A DNA stretch of 64,000 nucleotides from Anastrepha obliqua (GCF_027943255.1 NC_072893.1:113645784-113709783), one strand, 5' to 3'. Shown: positions 11,112 to 20,927, numbered from the stretch's first letter. Made by a program: numbers and translations. Notes: generated by a model not told the origin, from the sequence alone.

Positions 11112-13039
11112 ATTTGAATACTTCACTATTCGAATATTTTTGGTAAATATTTACTTAGATAAGCGGACTACTAATCGGTTTCTGTACAAGTGCATGTACC
11201 TATGTATGCAAATTCAAAAACCACGCAAAGGCTTATATTAACACGTTCCCTGTCCCAATACAAAAATGCAAAATTGACCGTCAAGTCCAACAGGGTTTTT
11301 TGAAAAATTTGTTTTTTTGTAGTCATAGGATAGCTTTAGTAATAATAATAACTAAACAAAAAAAAAACGAATGCAGGGTATTTCTACCTGAAACACATAT
11401 GGTACATGAGCGTAGAGGGACATTTTTGCTTCTGTACGTTCCTGAAACACATGGAACGTATCAGTGCTTATCAGGCGCACGTTTACTGAACCATATATGG
11501 CTAAGCGTACAGGGAACGTGTTAAATGAAAATACTACCTACTTTTTATTGTGTCGGCGCTTTGTTTTTGTTTCATATTTTGGTAAATATTTACTTAGATT
11601 AGCGGACTCCTCTTGCTTGAGGCATGAAATTATTTTCTTTTAGGTTTTTTGCTTTTCGCAGTACTATTATATGCACATATGTACATACATATACCCATAT
11701 ACTCTACCTGCTACTGACTGACCTAAGCCCGATAAACGAGTGCAGACAGTCCTACGACCATGCATACGCTTAGGTAACTGGCGATGAGAATTATATATGT
11801 ATATGGACATTTCAGGCAATAAACTGCATGTGACACTGAAATACGTAATCTATTTCAGACTTCTTTTTAAGAGAAATAAAAAATATATATTTTATTATCG
11901 AATTAAAAAAAATTGTTTACTTTAAAAGGAAGAGCGTTACTTTAAAAGGAAGAGCGTTAGCAAAAGCATACGTACATAAATACTTCAAAAACCATTTACT
12001 ATGATAATTATTTATCACAAATAGTGTCTTATAACTAAATATACAAAGAAATATCTACCTACTATTGACCACTCAGCAGGGTAGGTACATGTACATATAC
12101 ATACATATGTCATGTATGTATCTGTTGTTGTTGTCATGTATCTGTTGTACACACATTAGCAACAAAAAGTAAGTGATATTTTTATTTAATTTTTTCTATA
12201 GCGTAATTTTTTGAATTTACATACATACATAGATACATACACACATGCATTTGCGCATCAATCCAATTTCAAAGCAATCTGCATGTGTACATAAATAAGT
12301 ACATATATAATTCTATCCTATTATTGGCCTTGAATAACTTCTAAATCTGTAGATTAAGCAAAAGAAGATTTTAAGGCTCCATATTTATCGTTTGAGAGAA
12401 AACCATTATTTCGATCCGTTACCGAGAATGTTAAAACCGATGCGGACATAGAAAATGTGAAATCATATTTCTCCATAGAATTTATATGGGAAATTGAAAA
12501 GTGCGGTGCGGGCCACCCTAATACTAATATTAAGGCGTCTAAGCACAAGAATTGTTACGAGGGAAAACCAAATATTTTTTTAGAAACGCTCTGATGTTTT
12601 TATGCACATACATATAAGTATGTATACCTGTCGATGTTTTATCAAGAACAATACCAAAGAAATATTATCATATTAGCTAATTGAAACATGAAGCGGTCAA
12701 ATCAAAAAATCACAATGTTCAAAATTCGAGAAAAACTGATTAGCACCATGAGAAGGGCCAATGTAATTTTTATATTTTTAAAAACATTTTCTCCCTGATA
12801 TAAATGAATATATGTATAGTGAGGTATTCGAATAGTAAGGTATTCGAATAGTAAAGTATTCGAATAGTGAGGTATTCGAATAGTAAGGTATTCGAATAGT
12901 GAGGTATTCGAATAGTGAGGTATTCGAATAGTAAGGTATTCGAATAATGAACTATTCGAATTATTTGAAACGAATAGTATTATTCGTTTTATTCGAATAA
13001 TGTTTATTCGAATATTATTCGAAAATAATCCCACCCCTA
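11112..13039 (-). repeat. Right arm of giant palindrome (1928 bp)
   Basis: Exact mirror of 8907-10834 where checked. It begins at ATTTGAAT and ends at the outer hAT-like terminus TCCCACCCCTA (13029-13039), directly next to the GTGATGAC duplication. The palindrome therefore stops precisely at the element end rather than running into host DNA. Confidence 0.93.
11242..11520. mobile_element. piggyBac-type MITE, mirrored copy in the right arm
   Basis: Mirror image of 10426-10704, with the same TTAA borders and CACGTTCCCTGT ends. It is a passenger of the palindrome and not an independent insertion. Confidence 0.75.
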
Positions 13040-13047
13040 GTGATGAC
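13040..13047. repeat. 8-bp target-site duplication, right copy (GTGATGAC)
   Basis: Identical to 8614-8621. Removing one copy plus the insertion restores continuity across the pogo-like transposase gene. Confidence 0.92.
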
Positions 13048-13606
13048 AGTTTTTCTCCAGAAATTTTTAACAAACGTACTCCATAACGTTTCTTAAAGTT
13101 TTGAAGCCAGCCGTCACTGGCAAAAAATGTAGAATTTTCCCCACACAACTGGGTATGAAAAGCTTTCGCTTTTTCTTTCAAGTCCACTTATTGGGTAATT
13201 CTTTTTTCTTTGGGAACCATTTGTATAAAGCGGCTTCCATTTTAGGAAACTCAGAAGCTTTTAAAGTTCTCCTCTTCCCAAGACCCACAAACGTGTTGTT
13301 TACTGCTTTTAAAATTGCCTTACCTTTCTTTTTTATAAGACTTATGGTGGACTTGGCTACCCCATATTCCTTCGCTAGAGAAGTAACACTACGTCCACGT
13401 TTAATTTTGTTAAGGACTTCAGCCCTCTCTTTTAATGTTAAACACTTCAACCTTTTACGATCCATTACTCACGTGCACTGATACACTACAAATGACAAAT
13501 TTAAAGCAATGTGGTCAATGCAAGATGTTGTTCCCAGAAAACTAACGGGATATTAACGCAGAAATATTCATATGGACAATACACTAGTATACATATAATT
13601 TATATA

Positions 13607-14527
13607 CTACTGTGTCCAAAAAATAAGGTGACATTTGATTTTAAACTGCGCGCTTTGAAGGATTAGGAGAATTCTTTTTTTTTTTAGGTTGGTAGTACTG
13701 TGAGTGACATCTATGTCAAATTTCATGTGAAATATTCATTTACTGTTTGAGATACGCGTCGTTTTGTGAGCTGCTAAAAGTGAGTTTCTCGTTTTTTGCA
13801 ATGTCGAAATTTGTTGAGCAAAGAATTTGCATGAAATTTTGTTTGCGGAATCAATTTTCGGATACGTTGAGGATGGTGCAGAAAGCCTTTGGTGATGAGG
13901 CTATGTCTAAAAAAAATGTTTACAAGTGGTATAGTGAGTTCCAAGCCGGTCGTGAACGTGTCGAAGACGAAGAGCGTCCTGGGCGACCATCAACCTCAAC
14001 TGACGAAGCTCACGTCTAACAAATCAAAGATTTGGTGTTGAAAAACCGTCGATTAACGATTAGAGACCTTGCTGATGATGTTGGCATATCGAAAGGCTCA
14101 GTCAATACCATTTTGAAGGATGTTTTGGGCCTCAAGCGCGTCAAATCTCGACTGGTACCGAAAACATTGAATTTTTTGGACTCGTAATTCGTGATCATTT
14201 CATCAAAAACTCAACCCATATCGTTCCGCAACCACCGTATTCACCTGATCTGGCACCGTGCGACTTCTGGCTGTTCAGCAGGCTCAAAAGACCGCTCCGG
14301 GGACACCGTTTTGACACGATAGAGGAGATTCAAGCCGCAACGAAGACGGAACTGAAGGCCATCCCGGAAAGTGACTACAACCAGTGTTTCGAAAATTGGA
14401 AAAAACGTTGGCATAAGTGCATTGTGTCGGGAGGGGATTACTTTGAAGGGGATGAAATTGATTTGGAAGAATAAATAAAGAATTTTCAAAATAAATACAA
14501 TGTCACCTTATTTTTTGGACACAGTAG
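13607..14527 (+). mobile_element. Internally deleted mariner element (921 bp)
   Basis: The inverted ends CTACTGTGTCCAAAAAATAA at 13607 and its complement ending at 14527 are both flanked by TA. The coding region starts with ATG at 13801 and covers the mariner N-terminal DNA-binding part (FGDEAMSKKNVYKWYSEF...GRPSTSTDE). It then has a stop at about 14019 and loses the middle of the catalytic domain. It picks up again at PPYSPDLAPCDFWLF, the block with the third catalytic Asp, and ends GDEIDLEE with a stop at 14474. The deletion removes the first two catalytic Asp residues, so this copy can only move with help. It is nested between the right terminus and the gene of the pogo-like element. Confidence 0.88.
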
Positions 14528-14944
14528 TACATATACTATTACATATGTATGTATGTACAAAATGTACATGTTTGAAAAGAATGTGTGTACAAATAAATTT
14601 GTTTTTTTGTTCGAGTTATAGCGCTTTTTAATATTGTTCGAGTTACAAAGTAGTCAATAGGGAAAAAAATGTGTTCGAGTTAGCACGTCGTTCGACTTAG
14701 CGGCTATTCGAATTACCGCGAGTGCACTGTACTTACTTTTGAGACATGAATTTTTATAAAGTTTAATATAAAAAGCTATAATTTTGTTCCTTTTTAAAAT
14801 TTTGTCATTATTTGGATTAAATATGATTTTTGTATTTCATTCATGTAAATAAAACACAATTTTGTAATAACTTAGGTTGTTGAATCGATTGGGGGGGAAA
14901 TTGAAAACGTATCCGGTGTATACTTACTTCTGTTACTAACTGTA

Positions 14945-15395
14945 TGAGCAAATGAAGTTAAAAAAGCGAGTTGCATAGAAATTCGAAACGTGTAAACCGC
15001 TAGGAGCCCTCTAATGAATGTACTCATTTTAGTGGATCTTAAAATTAAAGAAAAAATTTAAGTATTTCGGAGTCAAAGGAAAAAATAAACATTTCGTAGA
15101 CTATTATTCTTTATAGTTTTTTGCGTATTTCTGTGGAAGTCGACTCTAAAAACTCCTCATAGATACAAAGTTATGGTAGTAAATGTAACTGCCCGACGAG
15201 AGTTCGAGATTTTTTTTTAAATGCCGTAAAGTGCAAAATTTTTCGAAATCAAAAATCTGGATCGACAGACTATAACTACAACTTTATTTTACAAGATTTT
15301 TTTTTTACTTTTTACAAATCCATCAACATTCCAAGGAGAAATGATGCAGACCGTGGAGCAACTTTTTTTCATTGTAGTTTGGGTCACATGATTGT
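14945..15395. other. Unassigned AT-rich DNA
   Basis: Between the right end of the Tc1-like element and a LINE tail. I see no open frame with recognisable content and no clear repeat structure. Confidence 0.4.
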
Positions 15396-15396
15396 T

Positions 15397-15757
15397 TTGG
15401 ACCTTTGCACGTTGGCAACGACGAATATCACAGGCGATGGAACGATGAACTGTATGAGCTTTACGACGACATAGTCATAGCGCAGCGAATAAAGATCCAG
15501 CGGCTACGTTGGCTAGGTCATGTCGTTCGAATGGATACAAACGCTCCGGCTCTGAAAGTATTCGATGCGGTACCAGCTGGTAGTAGTAGAGGAAGAGGCC
15601 TCCTCTGCGTTGGAAAGATCAGGTGGAGAAGGACTTGGCTTCACTTGGTGTGCCCAACTGGCGCCGTATAGCACGCGAAAGAAACGACTGGCGCGCTTTA
15701 TTAAACTCGGCCAAAATCGCGTAAGCGGTTATCGCGCCAATTAAGAAGAAGAAGAAT
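15397..15757 (+). mobile_element. Non-LTR retrotransposon 3' end (reverse transcriptase C-terminal piece)
   Basis: The plus strand encodes DIVIAQRIKIQRLRWLGHVVRM and, after a one-base frame change near 15600, PPLRWKDQVEKDLASLGV...NWRRIARERNDWRALL...AK. This is the familiar C-terminal block of many insect LINE polyproteins. It ends a short distance before an (AAG)n tail at 15746-15756. The copy is strongly 5'-truncated. I cannot decide the clade. Confidence 0.75.
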
Positions 15758-15759
15758 TT

Positions 15760-16410
15760 TTATAAAGAAAAATTAAAAAAAAAACAAGTTTTTTATAAAG
15801 TTTAAGTACTAATAAGCAATGCGTACTTTTATTTCTATTGTTATTCCAGTTTTTCTTTTAGCGCATTTTTGGCGCTGCTGGGCGTATGTAACCACATAAG
15901 CGCTTAACATTCATTGACCACAAAGGCTATTCAATAGGCTACTATTTATAAGACTACTATAAAGCTGTTGTACCTTCGGAAAGAGACTTGAATTGATAAA
16001 AAAATGCTCATGAGTAATACATTTTTATGCTATAAACCGGTTTTTATTAATAATAAGTAATTAACAAAGAAGCGTTTCTTTAATTAGTGTAAAGGAAATA
16101 CTATGTATAATAAATTAAAGGAAAACGTCTTAACAAAAATTGTAGAGAAATCAATTTTGCTTAATAAATCTATATAAAATGTCGAGAATGATTCAATGTC
16201 CAGAGCAGTACGACCGAGGATCTGAAAAACTTGGAGTGAAAAACTGGAAGTCGCCGGCAGTAGTTCAGGAAGATTGCTGAAATCGCTACAATATATATAC
16301 AATACATATATATATATATATCGATCCTGTTTATTCTGGATTTTTATTTCAATTTTCAAATAAAAATACCCTAATGATGGCATGTTCGATACCACTTTTG
16401 TGAGAGCTTA
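15760..16410. other. AT-rich intergenic DNA
   Basis: Contains a TATATA microsatellite at about 16292-16322 and no supported gene. A 103-aa open frame on the minus strand (16084-16395) is low-complexity and shows no conserved features. Confidence 0.45.
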
Positions 16411-16413
16411 AAA

Positions 16414-16419
16414 TTTATT
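16414..16419 (-). terminator. Poly(A) signal of peptide gene copy 1
   Basis: AATAAA on the minus strand about 150 bases after the stop codon at 16569. Confidence 0.5.
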
Positions 16420-16568
16420 ATTATTTCTTTTTTAAAGATTTAACAAATTCAACTCGAGTCCTCAAAAGATATTAGGACGCTGTAAATCGTTGTGCTGTAA
16501 TTTCCTATATCCTAGTTTTTAGTCCTGTTTGCCGTAGCTTAAAGTCCTCGTTTTTGACCCTCGAACGC

Positions 16569-16763
16569 CTAGTGTTTGCCGTAAGTGTGATCGTTAGGAT
16601 TAAACGGTGGTGTGTGAGGTATCGGTATTGTGTGACGACGGCCATCATTATGTCCTCTATTCCAGTTGCGGTCGACGAAAGGTAGAGGCTCAGCGTGCAC
16701 CAGCTGGGATGCCAAAGCTATGATAGCCAGGATGAGAATAGTGAAGAAGCTCTTGCCGAACAT
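16569..16763 (-). CDS. Secreted proline-rich antimicrobial-type peptide, copy 1
   Basis: A 64-aa single-exon precursor. The start is ATG at 16763, because both copies align from MFGKSFF. Residues 1-24 form a clear signal peptide with a leucine/isoleucine core, ending QLVHA before an EP dipeptide. The mature part is about 40 aa with PLPFVDRNWNRG, a basic GRR and the motif TPPFNPND near the C-terminus. Metchnikowin (Drosophila) and abaecin (bees) also carry a PFNP motif, and metchnikowin also has an AEP junction after its signal peptide. I therefore infer a Toll/Imd-induced haemolymph peptide of that style. This is by motif, not by search. It has a TATA box at 16848-16855 and a Rel-type site at 17083-17092. 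A copy lies head to head at 21003. Confidence 0.82.
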   Translation of the reverse strand: MFGKSFFTILILAIIALASQLVHAEPLPFVDRNWNRGHNDGRRHTIPIPHTPPFNPNDHTYGKH

Positions 16764-16847
16764 TTTTAAGCGATTGTTTCTTAGAGAATTTATTCTGATA
16801 ACCAGTAAGTAATGAACTGAATGATTGAAAGCGTCAAAAAGAAGCAA

Positions 16848-16855
16848 TATTTATA
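16848..16855 (-). promoter_or_regulatory. TATA box of peptide gene copy 1
   Basis: On the minus strand the sequence reads CTGCATATAAATATTGCTTC, the same 20 bases as in front of copy 2. TATAAATA lies 85 bases before the start codon, leaving room for a short 5' leader. Confidence 0.82.
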
Positions 16856-17082
16856 TGCAGGCATTGTTGATCACAAAAAGCACCGCGCTCTTGGTAGAGT
16901 GAGAATGTGAGAAAATCGAGATGTGGTTAACACACAGTATAAATTATAATTATGTAGGTATACACATATGTATGTGATAGCATATATACATATATGTATA
17001 AAAGTGTGCTTACATACATACATTCAATTGTAGGAGATCAACGAAGAAGAGTCTGGGGCGCACTACTGATAAAGGCAACAAC

Positions 17083-17092
17083 GGGGAATTTT
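17083..17092 (+). promoter_or_regulatory. Rel/NF-kappaB-type site upstream of peptide gene copy 1
   Basis: GGGGAATTTT fits the degenerate GGGRNNYYYY pattern bound by Relish/Dif/Dorsal. It lies about 230 bases upstream of the TATA box of copy 1. A mirrored AAAATTCCCC is conserved at the equivalent place upstream of copy 2, inside DNA that otherwise has many differences. Function is inferred. Confidence 0.6.
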
Positions 17093-17214
17093 AAAAATTT
17101 ACGAAAAAATGTATAATATAAACAAATATTTACTATCTCGATTCCGAGAATATGTATTGTGTAGTAAGTGCATCCGCATTAAGGGAACAATTTTTGTCAA
17201 TATTTTTTTTTTTA

Positions 17215-17660
17215 TGAAGGAACATGTGGCCTGGCGTTGTCATGCAGCAAAATCAGTTTGTCATGTCTACCGTCCCATTGCGGCCGCTTTCCTTTGAGAG
17301 CTCGATTCAAACGCATTAGCTGCAGTCGTTAAAGATCGCCAATGATGGTTTCAGATTTCTTTTCTGCCGTTCAAGAAGCATATCACACGTCACCAAACGT
17401 CTCTCGATATACCTCTTCTTCAACTGATGTGGCACTCAGTTACCTGCTTTCTGGACTATTCCCATCGCGTGCAAACGTTTACCGACGGTTGATCTGCCAA
17501 CATCTAACTCTTTAGACATATCATCAAGGGCTCATTCAATAATTGTTGTAGTTGAATATCTTTGAATTTTTTCGATGCCTCTTCGCGATCCTTATTATTC
17601 AAGTCGAAATCGCCTCTTTCGTCCCCAGTAATTTGAGAAGAAAATGGAAAAAACTGAATT
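17215..17660 (-). pseudogene. Mariner transposase fragment (mauritiana-like)
   Basis: Minus-strand translation shows the helix-turn-helix block with SKELDVGRSTVGKRLHAMG and VQKAGN, a [21 protein letters not shown] block, then RLNRALKGKRPQWDGRHDKL and a LLHDNAR second-Asp motif. Stops and deletions are frequent. The same family is present at 48139-49117. A different mariner lineage abuts it at 17662, so this is a mosaic of two insertions. Confidence 0.75.
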
Positions 17661-17661
17661 T

Positions 17662-18030
17662 CATGTGCTTATTAAGCCGATTCACCCTTAGAAACCCACT
17701 GTTTCGACTGTTGTTTGGTCTCTGGCGTGTGGTGATGGATCCATGTTTCGTCCACAGTTACAAAACGGCGCAAAAACTCCTCCATATTGCGATTAAAAAA
17801 CGTCAAACCTTCCTGTGAAGTTGTTACACGATTGCGTTTGTGGTCGACTGTGAATTACTGGGTAGTCTGATAAAGGTAGCTGTAAAACACAAACTAACTG
17901 ACGCAGCACGTTCAAATTTTGACAGGAGTCAACTGACAGATGCCTGTTGACAGGAGCAGTATTTCTTTTTCAGTAAAGAGGTCAGAAATACAAAAAGTCA
18001 CGGACTTATTGATCCGCCCTCGTATATCTA
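17662..18030 (-). pseudogene. Mariner fragment of a second lineage, 5' end
   Basis: The minus strand gives FNRNMEEFLRRFVTVDETWI, with the first catalytic Asp, then HHHTPETKQQSKQWVSKGES. This wording is typical of mellifera/irritans-type mariners. The terminal repeat on this strand is ACGAGGGCGGATCAATAAGT at about 18003-18029. The rest of the gene is missing. Confidence 0.7.
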
Positions 18031-18478
18031 AAAGCTTTAGGTAGTCAGTAAGGATTTTACATTTGCTAAGCTCCATGAAATAAACAGAATACTTATTAAT
18101 TTACTGCTGCAGTTTAAAATCCTTCGTAAATATTGAACTTGAATCTTACTTTTTCCATCTGTAATTCTTTAAGGACTAAATTTTCCAAAAATAGTCCTAA
18201 ATACTTATACATAGTCTATGATGCTAATATGAATACCAAACGAAAGAGAATATATGCAGCTATTAAAAACAATTTTTTGTTTACTTTCGCCAGGACAAAT
18301 GTGGTATATTAATGTCCTCTGAAAAATATATGCTTCAATATTCTGAAAATTTCCTAATGAATTGTTTTGAAAATAATATATATTAAACATATATTATATA
18401 AAATATATTAATACATATATACCTCTACTTCGACTTCTGGCCATTTAAAAAAAGTGTAAAAGGTATTCTTATGCATTA

Positions 18479-18602
18479 GGCCGGGTCGATTTGTGGGGAG
18501 GCAAACAAATCGCCCATTGCTCTGTGAAAATCATATTCTAGGGATCAAAATAAGAAACTTTGCCGAAGGAACCATACCTCTAAAACGAATTCTGATGTCC
18601 CC
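18479..18602. mobile_element. Fragment of a hAT-like MITE (TAGGCCGGGTCGATT family)
   Basis: Matches the outer arm of the elements at 53342-53804 and 60453-60903: TAGGCCGGGTCGATTTGTGG at the end, then GCTCTGTGAAAATC and CTTTGCCGAAGGAACCATAC. Only one arm is kept; the sequence stops at GATGTCCCC. Confidence 0.75.
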
Positions 18603-18892
18603 ACGGATACCACGGTGGATACATCACCTTTTAAAAGTTTAAAGTCCTTTAGGAATTTAAATTGAGGAGCAAATAAAAAACTGAGTATGCATAACTATAT
18701 ATAATCTGTAGTTTCCTGGATAACAAAACAAGTTGGCAAACCACAGTGGAATATATTTTAAAACCGTAATTTTTTTTTAATAAAAAATAATAAATTAAAA
18801 TACAAGATTTGAACAAACATTGTTGGGCAATATTTTTTGCTGCATAAATCTGTGCTGTTAAAATATCTTTAATGTGGACCCTGTACATTAAA

Positions 18893-20135
18893 ACACTCGA
18901 AGTGTAACCAATTTAGTTTGGAAAATTACATTTAGTTTGGAAAATTACTTTTATTCATGTCAAAGATAAAAATTAGTGAAAATAATACAAAATTAAGAAT
19001 AAATTTACTTTTGCTATGACCAACTTTTGCTTTGGCTATGATCTTAAGACGGTCCAGAAACGAATCGCTAGTTGCCCGAATGTGACTTGTAGGCATTTTG
19101 ACGCACTCGCGGACAATGCCGTTTTTCAGCGCCTCGAGACTGGTGAATCTTTTATATTAGTTCGGACGTGACTCTCCAAAATGCCCCAAAGAGAATAATC
19201 CATCGGATTCGCGTCTGGTGAATTTGAGAGCCATTGTGTGCACGTTATGAAGTTCGGAATGTTGTTTTTTAACCATTCATGGTTCACTCGAGCTTTGTGA
19301 GACGGTGTCCTGTTGAAACGTCCATGGTGTTCCACCGAAATGTTTATCTGCCGACGGCTTCAAAGCAGCTTCCAGATTACTTTCTAGATAATATTTTGCA
19401 TTTACCTTAACGCCAGGCTCAATGAAAATGATTGGAGAGCGCCCATCTGCCGTTACAGCGGTCCAAACCATTACCTGTGACGGGCACTGCCTCCTGGTGG
19501 GCAATCGATGACTCAAATTCTCGTATGAACGATCGGTCAAATAAACCCTATCGTTTTGGGAGTTTACGAATTACTCAATTTGAAAAATTTTCTCGTTAGA
19601 AAACACAATGTTCGGAAATTGACCGCTTTCGGCCAAGCGAAGCAACTCTTTCATTCGCTCAAGTCTGACTTGTTGCTGCTTTAACGAGAGATCATGCGCC
19701 TTTTGGATCTTGTAAGGCTTTACTTTTAGATCCTTTTTCAGTATGCGGCGGATGGTACGGTCAGATATTTTCAGTTCTTTCGCCATTTGATTGGCACTTC
19801 GTCGGGGATTTCGCTCAAGTCACTTCTCCACTTTTCGAACCATTTCACGTGATGTTGCAGTCTTTTGATGACCACCTACATACGTTTCAGATGCTACCAA
19901 TATCATTGTAACGATTAATAGTGCGATAAGCAAAAACTTCATTTACTTTAAAGTGCTCGAGCTCACGAACAATCGCTGGCTGTGATTTTCTAGCGAAATA
20001 TAAAGCAATAACACTTTTACGTTTGAAAAAGATTACTTTACTCCTTTTTTCGCATTTACTCTCAGCAAAATGCTTCCGCGCGCTTGTGAACAATACTCTG
20101 GATTGTCATTTAGCCAACTAACAGGGTGTGGTTAT
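18893..20135 (-). pseudogene. IS630/Tc1/mariner-superfamily element, copy A, degenerate
   Basis: The minus strand encodes an N-terminal domain (KRKSVIALYFARKSQPAIV, then TINRYNDIGSI), a second helix-turn-helix (ANQMAKELKISDRTIRRILK) and the first catalytic region (NIVFSNEKIFQIE). Then come VNSQNDRVYLTDRS, PSQVMVWTAVTADG, WTFQQDTVS and NSPDANPMDYSLWG. Frames are broken at least four times. The outer end CACTCGAAGTGTAACCAA at 18893 matches the end of copy B (21801). The other end is cut near 20130. Copy B lies inverted at 21801-22983. Confidence 0.8.
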
Positions 20136-20297
20136 TGACCGATTTCGCCCATTTTCAATGCCAAGCTATTCTTAATTTTTTATTTTTTTCTCGATTCCTC
20201 TCATCATTCTGAGCATTTTGCTATATATCTGTATATCCATCTATCTCGATTCCCTTATGCCGTTACATACAATCATTATGTGAATAAAATTATAATG

Positions 20298-20521
20298 CAA
20301 GGTGGTGCAAAATTAATCACTCTTTCGGAAGATTTCTGGTGCAAAATGACGTCGCACGTCAATCATATTTGACAATTGTGAACTGCAACTACAGCATACG
20401 AACAGACAAGCAATGGACGCGTAAAGGTCAAAATAGAGATTTCCATTACTCAAAAATTTTTTTGTTTCTGTAAAATAGTTATTCCAAAATAAAATTGCTG
20501 ATTAATTTTACGCCACCTTGT
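20298..20521. mobile_element. Small MITE with CAAGGTGG termini
   Basis: The left end GCAAGGTGGTGCAAAATTAA at 20299 is mirrored by TTAATTTTACGCCACCTTG ending at 20520, next to TA. It is 224 bp with no coding content. The terminal form matches short non-autonomous ITm elements. It separates transposon copy A from the promoter of peptide gene copy 2. Confidence 0.7.
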
Positions 20522-20715
20522 ATAAAAATAAATCTTTGAATCTAGCCAAACTCCTCGTGCCTAATCTAAAAAAAAATGCCTACAGATATAAATAATTTTA
20601 CCGTTCTGATTTATGCATTCATAAAAAATAAAATATTGACATAAATTGGTTTCCAAATGGGGATGCACTGTAGTTGGTAAATATTTGTTTATATTACATT
20701 TTTTAATACATTTCG

Positions 20716-20725
20716 AAAATTCCCC
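20716..20725 (-). promoter_or_regulatory. Rel/NF-kappaB-type site upstream of peptide gene copy 2
   Basis: AAAATTCCCC, the mirror of GGGGAATTTT at 17083, lies about 195 bases upstream of the TATA box of copy 2. It is embedded in duplicated flanking DNA (CCCCGTAGTGG against CCCCGTTGTTG). Conservation of all ten bases while neighbours diverge suggests selection. Confidence 0.6.
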
Positions 20726-20919
20726 GTAGTGGTTTTTATTAGCACTTCTACTATATACATACATTGACATATGCTATCACATACATACACATACGTCAAT
20801 ACATACATACATAATTACAATGCGTACCATGTCTTAACCACATCTTGATTTCCTCACATTCTCACTGTGGGTGTAATCTACCAAAAGCGCGGTGCTTTTT
20901 GTGATCAACAATAGCTGCA

Positions 20920-20927
20920 TATAAATA
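20920..20927 (+). promoter_or_regulatory. TATA box of peptide gene copy 2
   Basis: TATAAATA 76 bases before the ATG at 21003. The preceding block GCGCGGTGCTTTTTGTGATC (20888-20907) is also shared exactly with copy 1. Confidence 0.82.

Larger units (their letters stand above)
8622..13039. mobile_element. hAT-like non-autonomous insertion, composite of two copies (self-insertion)
   Basis: The 4418-bp insertion starts TAGGGGTGGGAC and ends TCCCACCCCTA, with an 8-bp duplication outside. Its parts can be written in terms of one 2205-bp unit E, seen complete at 10835-13039. 8622-8906 equals E bases 1-285. 8907-10834 is the reverse complement of E bases 278-2205. 10835-13039 is E. The octamer ATTTGAAT at E 278-285 occurs at 8899-8906 and 11112-11119, where it looks like a target duplication for a second, opposite-orientation copy that landed inside the first. 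No hAT transposase is encoded, so the element depends on a helper. Confidence 0.85.
7803..13465 (-). pseudogene. Pogo/Tigger-like (CENP-B type) transposase, split by an insertion
   Basis: Reading the minus strand from 13465, a psq-type helix-turn-helix (residues about 5-55, with SLAKEYGVAKSTISLIKKK) is followed by a Tc5/CENP-B-type DNA-binding domain (FFASDGWLQNFKKRYGV) in another frame, so a frameshift lies near 13187. The frame then runs into a hAT-like insertion at 13039 and resumes at 8613. The DDE domain there has NADESGLYWK (first Asp), LLIDNAPSHP (second Asp) and PLIQPIDQNVI (third Asp). A short intron with GT...AG ends removes about 8187-8246 between the first and second catalytic blocks. 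The protein is inactive because of the insertion and the frameshift. Confidence 0.85.
7112..14729 (-). mobile_element. Pogo/Tigger-like element, TA-flanked, heavily invaded
   Basis: The terminal inverted repeats are CAGTGCACTCGCG(A/G)TAA(C/T)TCGAA, at 7112 and, inverted, ending at 14729. Each is directly flanked by TA (7110-7111 and 14730-14731). Subterminal sequence on both sides contains further TTCGA(C/G)TTA-type motifs. The element encodes a CENP-B/jerky-type transposase on the minus strand. Two foreign blocks lie inside it: a mariner at 13607-14527 and a hAT-like insertion at 8622-13039. Without them it would be about 2.3 kb, a normal size for the group. It is inserted in the right inverted repeat of a Tc1-like element. 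Confidence 0.88.
5766..14942 (+). mobile_element. Tc1-like element with IR/DR ends, split by a nested pogo-like element
   Basis: The left end TA|CAGTTAGTAACA at 5764 is matched by the right end TGTTACTAACTG|TA at 14944. Both are followed inward by a TAAGTATACA-type stretch. An inner direct-repeat copy, CACAAAAGTTAGTATACAG, lies near 5969. Its right-hand partner (CTCAAAAGTAAGTA in reverse complement) begins at about 14753 and is cut by the pogo-like element, which used its TA dinucleotide as target. Long inverted repeats with internal direct repeats are the IR/DR plan of many Tc1-like elements. Without the insertion the element would be about 1.6 kb. Confidence 0.85.

Noticed and set aside
10422..11524. 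Two identical 74-aa frames (10422-10646 and 11300-11524) considered as a duplicated gene
   Set aside because: They are mirror copies inside the palindrome, within a TTAA MITE, and show no domain or codon signal.
9398..12548. Two identical 64-aa frames (9398-9592 and 12354-12548)
   Set aside because: Same reason: mirrored non-coding interior of the hAT-like unit.
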